Below, one piece after another: positions 28,645 through 33,483 of a stretch of DNA of 33,483 nucleotides; positions within the stretch are counted from its first letter, which is position 1, and every line of letters starts with the position of its first letter. Position numbers and translations under genes: made by a program. Source of the DNA: Planctomycetota bacterium (GTDB lineage: Bacteria; Planctomycetota; Phycisphaerae; SM23-33); the NCBI GenBank assembly GCA_029553505.1, contig JAKPKY010000045.1:1-33483 (forward strand). The letters run 5' to 3'. Below the pieces are notes generated by a model, which saw only the letters and a program-made list of their open reading frames with translations, was not told the DNA's origin and ran no database searches.

Positions 28645-29655
28645 GTGTTTCGCGCTGCGGAATGCTCACCGCAGACGGAGGCAGAAGCCGATCGTGCCTT
28701 GATCGGCGCAAGCCCCCTGTTTAAACAAATCCTTGACGTGGTGGATTCCGTCGCCGCGAACGATTGCATCGTTCTGCTGGAAGGCGAGTCCGGCACGGGC
28801 AAGGAATTGATCGCGCGCCGCATTCATACCCGCAGCCGCCGCAGCAATGGCCCGTTCATTCCCGTCAACTGCCCCGGAATCGGCGAGAGCCTCTTCGAAA
28901 GCCAGTTCTACGGGCACGTAAAGGGCGCGTTCACCGGCGCCAACACCGACACGCTGGGCGTGGTGCGTGCGGCCGAAGGCGGAACCCTGCTGCTGGACGA
29001 AGTGGGCGAGCTTCCGCTGCACCTCCAGCCGAAACTGCTGCGCCTGCTCCAGGAGCGCGAAGTGACGCCCGTGGGCGCCACCCGCCCTGTCCAGGTGGAC
29101 ACCCGCTTCATCGCCTCGACCAACCGCAGCCTGGCCAAGTCGGTATCCGACGGCGAATTCCGCAGCGATCTGTACCACCGGTTGAACATCGTTCGCATCG
29201 AGGTGCCGCCGCTGCGCGTCCGCAAGCAGGACATCGAGCCGCTGCTGGACTACTATCTCCAGGCGTTCGCCTCGATGTACAGCATGGCGGTCCGGCAGTT
29301 GGGCCCGCGCCTGCGGCGGATGCTGGTGGAGTATCCCTGGCCAGGCAACGTGCGCGAGCTGTGCGCGTATGTCGAGCGCCTGTACGCGGCGAAGGCGCCG
29401 CCGCTTCCGCCGAGTTTCGCCGCATGGGACGACGGATACTCGTCCCGCCCCACGGCCATCGAGCCGGCCGCCGAACGCATGCCGGCCGTCGATCACAGCC
29501 CGGTGGCGTGCAGCCTGGCCGAAGCGGAGCAGCGCACGATCCTCCACGCCCTCGAAGCCGCCGGGTACAACCGATCGGCGGCCGCGAGGATCCTCAACAT
29601 CCACCGGGGGACGTTGCTCCGCAAGATGCGCCTCTACGGCATGGACAACGGTTAA
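28645..29655 (+). CDS. Sigma-54-dependent transcription activator lacking an N-terminal sensory domain
   Basis: The 336-residue protein starts at GTG 28645 (GGAGGAG six bases upstream). The AAA+ domain begins almost at once: Walker A GESGTGKE (47-54), the sigma-54-contacting GAFTGA (94-99), Walker B GGTLLLDE (112-119), FRSDLYHRL (172-180) and WPGNVREL (232-239). A Fis-type helix-turn-helix ends the protein (AEQRTILHALEAAGYNRSAA then ARILNIHRGTLLRKM). All parts needed to open sigma-54 promoters are intact. There is no receiver, GAF or PAS domain, so it is either constitutively active or controlled by a partner protein, as PspF is. Two tandem palindromes and a sigma-54-like promoter lie directly downstream. 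Confidence 0.95.
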   Translation: MFRAAECSPQTEAEADRALIGASPLFKQILDVVDSVAANDCIVLLEGESGTGKELIARRIHTRSRRSNGPFIPVNCPGIGESLFESQFYGHVKGAFTGANTDTLGVVRAAEGGTLLLDEVGELPLHLQPKLLRLLQEREVTPVGATRPVQVDTRFIASTNRSLAKSVSDGEFRSDLYHRLNIVRIEVPPLRVRKQDIEPLLDYYLQAFASMYSMAVRQLGPRLRRMLVEYPWPGNVRELCAYVERLYAAKAPPLPPSFAAWDDGYSSRPTAIEPAAERMPAVDHSPVACSLAEAEQRTILHALEAAGYNRSAAARILNIHRGTLLRKMRLYGMDNG

Positions 29656-29801
29656 GCTCTCCGGCAGCGCCCATTGGGACCCTATTCCCCCGCTTTTTTG
29701 CTCTTTAACGATCCTTTTCCCCCTCCAGCCGGACCTTTTTTCCTCATTTTCAGGGCAGGTTTTTTCCGATGAATCCGTCGCACATCCCGCTTCCCGCAAC
29801 A

Positions 29802-29852
29802 CGCCGCATTGCGCGGCGCTTGGGTGTCGCGCGGGCGCTGCATTGCGCGGCG
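29802..29852. promoter_or_regulatory. Candidate upstream activator sequence: two tandem palindromes
   Basis: CGCCGC-ATTGC-GCGGCG (29802-29818, perfect arms) and CGCTGC-ATTGC-GCGGCG (29836-29852, one mismatch) are 34 bp apart centre to centre, close to three helical turns. They share the 14-mer GCATTGCGCGGCGC. They lie about 150-200 bp upstream of the sigma-54-like promoter and just after the activator gene, the usual position and form of an enhancer site for a Fis-type regulator. Confidence 0.45.
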
Positions 29853-30002
29853 CCTCTTGTTGCAGGTTTCACCAGCCCCTGACGCATTTCGCGACAACCT
29901 CCCGGCCGGGCCGCGTGCCGCATGGACGAGCGAATTTTTCTTCAATTTCTAACGTTTTCCCCGGACGGCATTTACGTTTTTCCAACTCGCATCCTATGGT
30001 TC

Positions 30003-30017
30003 TGGCACGCCCGTTGT
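30003..30017 (+). promoter_or_regulatory. Candidate sigma-54 (-24/-12) promoter of the pseudo-receiver gene
   Basis: TGGCACG (30003-30009), four bases, TTGT (30014-30017). The -24 half matches the consensus TGGCACG fully, spacing is correct (GG then 10 bases), and the -12 half has TTGT where TTGC is usual. Transcription would begin near 30028, giving a short leader with GGGAG before the ATG at 30050. Confidence 0.5.
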
Positions 30018-30049
30018 TTATGTATCTGCGGGAGTGGGAGCCTGAAGTC

Positions 30050-30499
30050 ATGAGTAGGCTGGATGTGAGGGACAGTATGGGACCGGCTGCGCCGGTCCAG
30101 TCGGGGCTGTGCGTCGTGATGGTGTGCACAGACCTGAGCGAGGCCGAACTGGTCGGCCAGTATCTTTCAGAACTGAATATGGGTTGTCTGGTGACCTACC
30201 GGCGGACGGAGGATTTGCAGTGCAATACACCCGCCGGACGGGTTGCCTTAATTGTCCTGGCCACCCATGAGGGAGCGCCTTCCTTACGGCAGGCGCTGCG
30301 GTGGCTTCGGAACCGGTGGCCTCGTTGTCCGCTCGCCGTTGTGGGCGATGCCGGCTGCGGGGACCACGAGCTCGCCGCCCGCGAGGGCGGCGCCCTCTAC
30401 CTGACGCGACCCGTCCCGCCGTCTCAATGGGCGGCGGTCCTGTCCCACGTGCTCACGGGGACGGATAGGCAAGCGGCAGGCAGCGGGCAGCTCAAATGA
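30050..30499 (+). CDS. Small pseudo-receiver-like protein
   Basis: The 149-residue protein is preceded by GGGAG nine bases from its ATG. Its pattern follows a receiver fold: strand 1 CVVMVCTD (21-28), strand 3 VALIVLATHEG (65-75), strand 4 PLAVVGD (94-100), and strand 5 with ALYLTRPVPPSQW (115-127). The phosphorylated Asp is absent (strand 3 ends VLATHEG) and the conserved Lys before Pro is Arg120, so phosphorylation is unlikely. It may bind and regulate another protein, the neighbouring domain-less sigma-54 activator being an obvious candidate. In-frame ATGs at 29999 and 30020 lie within or before the promoter-like site. The TGA stop is part of the ATGA at 30496-30499 that borders the structured RNA. 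Confidence 0.7.
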   Translation: MSRLDVRDSMGPAAPVQSGLCVVMVCTDLSEAELVGQYLSELNMGCLVTYRRTEDLQCNTPAGRVALIVLATHEGAPSLRQALRWLRNRWPRCPLAVVGDAGCGDHELAAREGGALYLTRPVPPSQWAAVLSHVLTGTDRQAAGSGQLK

Positions 30500-30603
30500 C
30501 TGAGGGCCGCGCCCCTCCGGGGCGCGGGAGCTTTGACAAGCTGTGACTGAGGAGCCAAAGGCGACCACAAGGTCGCCGAGCGATGAGCCTCATAACGAGG
30601 TCC

Positions 30604-30634
30604 ACGGGTTTCTACGAACGTAGAAGCCCGTTTT
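30604..30634 (+). terminator. Strong hairpin with T4 tail inside the structured RNA
   Basis: A 12-bp stem (ACGGGTTTCTAC pairing with GTAGAAGCCCGT, one G-T pair) with a GAAC loop, followed by TTTTGGTTT. It could end transcription from the pseudo-receiver gene, but it may equally be a structural arm of the RNA element. Confidence 0.35.
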
Positions 30635-30648
30635 GGTTTACACGAACG

Positions 30649-30677
30649 CCCACGACCAGCCGGCCGTGGGTGTTTTT
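30649..30677 (+). terminator. Hairpin with T5 tail at the 3' side of the structured RNA
   Basis: CCCACG and CGTGGG arms with two inner C-G pairs, then TGTTTTTGT. It resembles an intrinsic terminator. In a HEARO reading the T-run would instead be the first iscB codons (GTT TTT GTA). Confidence 0.35.
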
Positions 30678-30742
30678 GTATAAGCCTATGCCCGCAAAGA
30701 GTTACAGCCACTCCCGCCGTCACGCCCCGCGCTCTCGGTTAT
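30666..30742 (+). pseudogene. Possible decayed iscB start
   Basis: GTG GGT GTT TTT GTA TAA (30666-30683) reads V-G-V-F-V-stop. One base over, TAT AAG CCT ATG CCC reads YKPMP and continues to a TGA at about 30742. IscB proteins typically begin M-x-V-F-V-L-D followed by KPLMP, so this looks like that start broken by small deletions. The remnant is very short and no RuvC or HNH sequence was found after it, so this is suggestive only. Confidence 0.25.
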
Positions 30743-30825
30743 GAGCCGTCGCGTCGAGGGTCCGACCGCAACCGTGACGTTTGCGACCGCAGCCCGATCC
30801 CAACCCTCTCAAACTCTCGCGCTCT

Positions 30826-30854
30826 CTGTTTAACAACCCCCATTTGGTTAACAG
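30826..30854. repeat. Imperfect inverted repeat CTGTTTAAC / GTTAACAG
   Basis: CTGTTTAAC (30826-30834) and GTTAACAG (30847-30854) pair except for one extra T, around a 12-base loop. It lies close to where base composition changes. The stretch 30743-30974 otherwise shows no recognisable gene. Confidence 0.3.
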
Positions 30855-30974
30855 GGCTTTTGCGATCAGGCCCCCGAACCCAACGAACGCGAACTGACGG
30901 CGAGTGGCCTTTGGGATAGAGGGTCGTTGCTGTTCAGGAAGGCGTTTGATACATTTGCGGAGAGGACTTCGCCA

Positions 30975-31307
30975 GTGTCAACGGCTCGGGCCATATCTTC
31001 GGTGTTGTTGGTTGCCTTGATGGCTGCCCAGTATCCAACTGGGCTGTCGGCAACTGACCCTTGCGCCCAGAGTCAACAGGTCGCCGCCCTGCAGCAAGCG
31101 ACCGGCGCACCTCTGACCGTCAGCGGCATCAAGAATAGCTCATGGCGGAGCCTTGATGGTCACGTTGCGCATGGCGTATCGGCCGCTGCAATTGTTGACA
31201 TCGAGCACGACACAGCGTTGTTCCATGCCACTGTTGAACGGTTGTGTAATGCAGCGCTGTCCGTTCAATCCACACTGGTTTCTCTGCATTGTATGATGAA
31301 CTCCTGA
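30975..31307 (+). CDS. Possible small exported protein of unknown function
   Basis: From GTG 30975 (AGAGG nine bases upstream) the frame gives 110 residues beginning STARAISSVLLVALMAAQYP after the start, a plausible signal peptide with a cleavage after GLSA. The remainder (TDPCAQSQQVAALQQATGAP and on) matches nothing I recognise and ends at a TGA. An opposing minus-strand frame of similar size overlaps it, so coding status is doubtful. Confidence 0.3.
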   Translation: MSTARAISSVLLVALMAAQYPTGLSATDPCAQSQQVAALQQATGAPLTVSGIKNSSWRSLDGHVAHGVSAAAIVDIEHDTALFHATVERLCNAALSVQSTLVSLHCMMNS

Positions 31308-31430
31308 TGGTGCGAGCCGCCCGCAGCGTCTCGTTACATGGCATGAATGGAAGGCCGTAGTTGTCCTTTGCCTCCATCATGTTTGCCAGCCCTCCCCGGC
31401 TGATCACTAAAGCCATTGAAGGAGTTTCAC

Positions 31431-31898
31431 ATGACTGATAAACCGACACTCTCTGGTTTCCTTGTCCGTGTGCAAGACCTGCTTGCCATCAACAAGCCTC
31501 AAGAAGCATTGGAAGTAATCGCCAAGAGCCGCCTCGAATCCCCAGCAGCCAAGAATGCGCGGGCGGTATGCCTGCTTCGCATGGATCAGGTGCAACCAGC
31601 GACTGCGATCCTCCGAGAGCTTCTTTTCCCAAGAGATAGCATCAGCCCTTCGCCGGATGTTCCAGCGATCTTCTATACTAACTACGTCACGGCGATGTTG
31701 ATGCAGGGAAACCTGACCGCCGCGACTGGCATACTCGCTCAGGTTCCGGACAAGAAGCACCCGGCCGTCCTGCGGCTCCGAGAAACGCTGCAGCAATGGC
31801 GCGGGACACTGGGTATCGGATGGCGCATGTTGAGCTTTCTCGGGTTCTACCCGGAACGGCCTGTTGATCTTGAATTTCCGCCGGGAGATATAGTTTGA
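31431..31898 (+). CDS. TPR-like hypothetical protein
   Basis: The 155-residue protein starts at ATG 31431 with AAGGAG six bases upstream. It consists of short paired helices with TPR-like spacing: LLAINKPQEALEVIAKSRLE, ARAVCLLRMDQVQPATAILR and AMLMQGNLTAATGILAQV, then WRGTLGIGWRMLSFLGFYPE at the end. No signal peptide or enzyme motif is visible, and it probably binds another protein. It lies 78 bp ahead of the antiporter gene on the same strand and shares its lower-GC composition, so the two may be transferred or transcribed together. Confidence 0.65.
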   Translation: MTDKPTLSGFLVRVQDLLAINKPQEALEVIAKSRLESPAAKNARAVCLLRMDQVQPATAILRELLFPRDSISPSPDVPAIFYTNYVTAMLMQGNLTAATGILAQVPDKKHPAVLRLRETLQQWRGTLGIGWRMLSFLGFYPERPVDLEFPPGDIV

Positions 31899-31946
31899 CA
31901 CGGCAGATTTGGTGATGCTGAATAGGGAGTCCTTGAAGGAAGGTCT

Positions 31947-31973
31947 ATGAGTAAGCACCATCGGAGTTGTTGA
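31947..31973 (+). CDS. Eight-codon leader ORF before the antiporter gene
   Basis: ATG AGT AAG CAC CAT CGG AGT TGT TGA (MSKHHRSC) is preceded by GAAGGAAGGTCT, a much stronger ribosome site than that of the antiporter itself, whose ATG follows its stop by 3 bases in the same frame. It may couple translation, or mark a nonsense change in an originally longer N-terminus. Confidence 0.3.
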   Translation: MSKHHRSC

Positions 31974-31976
31974 TAC

Positions 31977-33462
31977 ATGAATGAGGTCTACCTGGTTGTG
32001 CCGCTGATCCTGGTAGTGGTCGTTCTAGTGGCAGCTTTGCTTGACCGCTGGAGCGTCCCTGTAATTCTTATTGCGCTGGGCGCAGGCATCATCTTCGGCA
32101 GCGATGTTTTGAGTTTGTGGGACTTCAGCGATGTTGCCCTGACCAACCAAGTGGCCAACATGGCGCTCGTTTTCATCTTGTTTCAGGGCGGTTTTAGCAC
32201 AAGACGAGAGAACTTCCGGGCAGTGGCACTGCCGGCAGGAGGTTTGGCCACATGGGGCGTTGTACTCACCGCCTTGGTGACATTTCTGGTAACTTGGGGT
32301 GTGTTGGGCTGGCAGCTTGAAAAGGCAGTGCTGTTGGCGGTGGTGGTCTCATCGACCGATGCGGCTGCGACCTTCTCGATACTTCGCCGTCAATCTCTCT
32401 CATCCAAGCTTTCATCGACTGTTGAGGTCGAAAGTGCCGCCAATGACCCAATGGCCATTCTCTTGACGTTGGCTGCCATACAGGCGTTCACGGCTGGGGG
32501 GACACAGTGGTATTTCGTGGTGCTGTCTTTCATCTGGAAATTTGCCGCCGGCATAGGTGCCGGCGCAGTACTGGGCTGGGCTGCCATCTGGTTGTTCAAT
32601 CGCCTCAGGCCCCAGGACCGGGGGCACTACTATGTGTTGACGCTTGGCGTGGTATTGCTGATCTTCGGTTTGGCCGAACTTGCCCACAGCAGCGCCATGT
32701 TGGCGGTGTTCATCGCGGGATACGTGATGGGCAATCAGCCGTTCGTTCACAAACAGGGCGTGGCAAACTTTGTTTCGGCGCTTTCCACTGTAGCGGATAC
32801 CAGCATGTTCGTACTGATGGGACTGCTGGTCTACCCGCATCAGTGGTCGGGGCTCTGGCTGCAAGGCATTGTGTTGTTTCTGGTATTGAGCTTCGTGGCC
32901 AGACCCGTCGCTGTATGGCTCGGGACGCTCGGCATGCGGCTGCGATCCAAGAACAAGCTTTTCATCTCCTGGGCCGGATTGCGAGGCGCGGTACCGATCA
33001 TTCTGGCTACCTATCCGATGGCAGCCGGGCTGGAGGGTGGACAGGAAGTATTCAACCTGGTCTTCTTCGTGGTCATGCTGTCGGTGGCTATCCAAGGCTC
33101 CACTTTGGGCATCGTGGCAAGGTGGCTTGGGCTTTCCACCAAAGCTCGTCCCAAGCCGCTGTACAACCTGGAGCTTGTCACGATGGCCAAGAGCGACATG
33201 GACCTCATCGTGGTTGACATGCCAGGCCCTCAGGGCGCGGCTGGTCCACGAATCGCCGATCTGAAACTGCCCCCCCGGCTGTGTCATCACGCTCATCACG
33301 CGCGGCAGCGAGGTAATTGCACCCAAAGGCGACACCCAGCTACAAGGATGGGACCAGATAACTGTGCTGGCACACGTCAAGGATGAGGCCCAGATTCGCA
33401 ATGCGTTGCTCCAAAGTCACAGGCCACTGCCTGCCGCAAACGATTCCACAGGACAGCAATAG
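31977..33462 (+). CDS. NhaP/CvrA-type potassium (or sodium)/proton antiporter, frameshifted near the C-terminus
   Basis: The membrane domain has about 12 hydrophobic helices with CPA1 signatures: LVFILFQGGFSTR (64-76), STDAA (126-130), the ion-site VESAANDPMAIL (151-162) and SWAGLRGAVPIILATYP (331-347). It exchanges monovalent cations for protons across the inner membrane. As read, the frame ends at 33386 with a tail unlike the family. Removing one C from the seven-C run at 33270-33276 restores DLKLPPGCVITLITRGSEV and a TrkA-C domain to a TAG at 33460-33462, a 494-residue protein of normal form. The change is either an assembly error or a real mutation removing the regulatory domain. The gene is less GC-rich than the rest of the window and resembles proteobacterial antiporters. 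Confidence 0.85.
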
Positions 33463-33483
33463 CCGTTCAACACAACTCCGACA

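Larger units (their letters stand above)
30500..30678 (+). ncRNA. Multi-hairpin structured RNA, probable HEARO (IscB omega-RNA) element
   Basis: Six hairpins follow in 170 bases. H1 is CCGCGCCCC-TCC-GGGGCGCGG (30507-30527, 9 bp). H2 is AGCTT-TGAC-AAGCT (30529-30542). H3 is GGCGACC-ACAA-GGTCGCC (30560-30577, 7 bp). H4 is CCTC-ATAAC-GAGG (30588-30600). H5 is a 12-bp stem closed by GAAC (30604-30631). H6 is CCCACG-A-CC-AGCC-GG-C-CGTGGG (30649-30670). Conserved-looking single-stranded stretches (TGACTGAGG, CGAGCGATGAG) lie between. The element begins right after ATGA; HEARO elements are described as lying after ATGA or GTGA. The order of hairpins and the codons that follow fit HEARO as I recall it, but no model was run. 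Alternative: a run of terminators after the pseudo-receiver gene. Confidence 0.5.

Noticed and set aside
30507-30680. CRISPR-like array
   Set aside because: The hairpins differ in sequence and size, with no repeat-spacer regularity.
31129-31449. Minus-strand frame of about 106 codons
   Set aside because: No ribosome site or motif was seen, and it overlaps the well-supported start of the TPR-like gene.

Overview
The window is GC-rich, densely coded DNA, most likely from an environmental bacterium of the Planctomycetota (Phycisphaerae-like). This is inferred from a PQQ-repeat/squalene-cyclase-like/MoxR/DUF58/BatA/VWA gene train, from the styles of several gene families, and from intergenic palindromic repeats of the kind that crowd such genomes. 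The final ~2.6 kb is visibly less GC-rich and looks different in origin.

Layout. (1) 1-13.6 kb, minus strand: an operon-like train. It reads TPR/PQQ propeller exported protein, squalene-cyclase-like exported protein, MoxR AAA ATPase, Dph6-like ATP-pyrophosphatase, DUF58 protein, BatA-like membrane VWA protein, then a second membrane VWA protein cut by the window edge. A small four-helix-bundle gene bounded by a perfect 35-bp inverted repeat sits between DUF58 and BatA. (2) 13.9-17.8 kb: a DnaJ-type zinc-finger protein and a family-2 glycosyltransferase on the plus strand, then a large polytopic membrane protein on the minus strand. (3) 18.1-25.0 kb, minus strand: birA, nadC, a uroporphyrinogen-decarboxylase-like methyltransferase, uvrB and a fucose/arabinose-isomerase-like protein. 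(4) 25.2-30.5 kb: a signalling island. A HAMP histidine kinase, a CheY-like receiver and a REC-GGDEF diguanylate cyclase are on the minus strand. Divergent from them are a sigma-54 activator without a sensory domain and a small pseudo-receiver gene.

(5) The most interesting stretch is 29.8-30.75 kb. Two tandem palindromes 34 bp apart and a near-consensus sigma-54 -24/-12 promoter lie between the activator gene and the pseudo-receiver gene, suggesting a self-contained sigma-54 circuit. Directly after the ATGA that holds the pseudo-receiver stop codon, a chain of six hairpins begins. It resembles a HEARO (IscB omega-RNA) element whose iscB gene has decayed to a few codons.

(6) 30.9-33.5 kb: a possible small exported protein, a TPR-like protein, and an NhaP/CvrA-type cation/proton antiporter with a one-base C insertion that separates the membrane domain from its TrkA-C tail. 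The composition change here may mean horizontal transfer or a chimeric contig. No rRNA, tRNA or CRISPR array was recognised.
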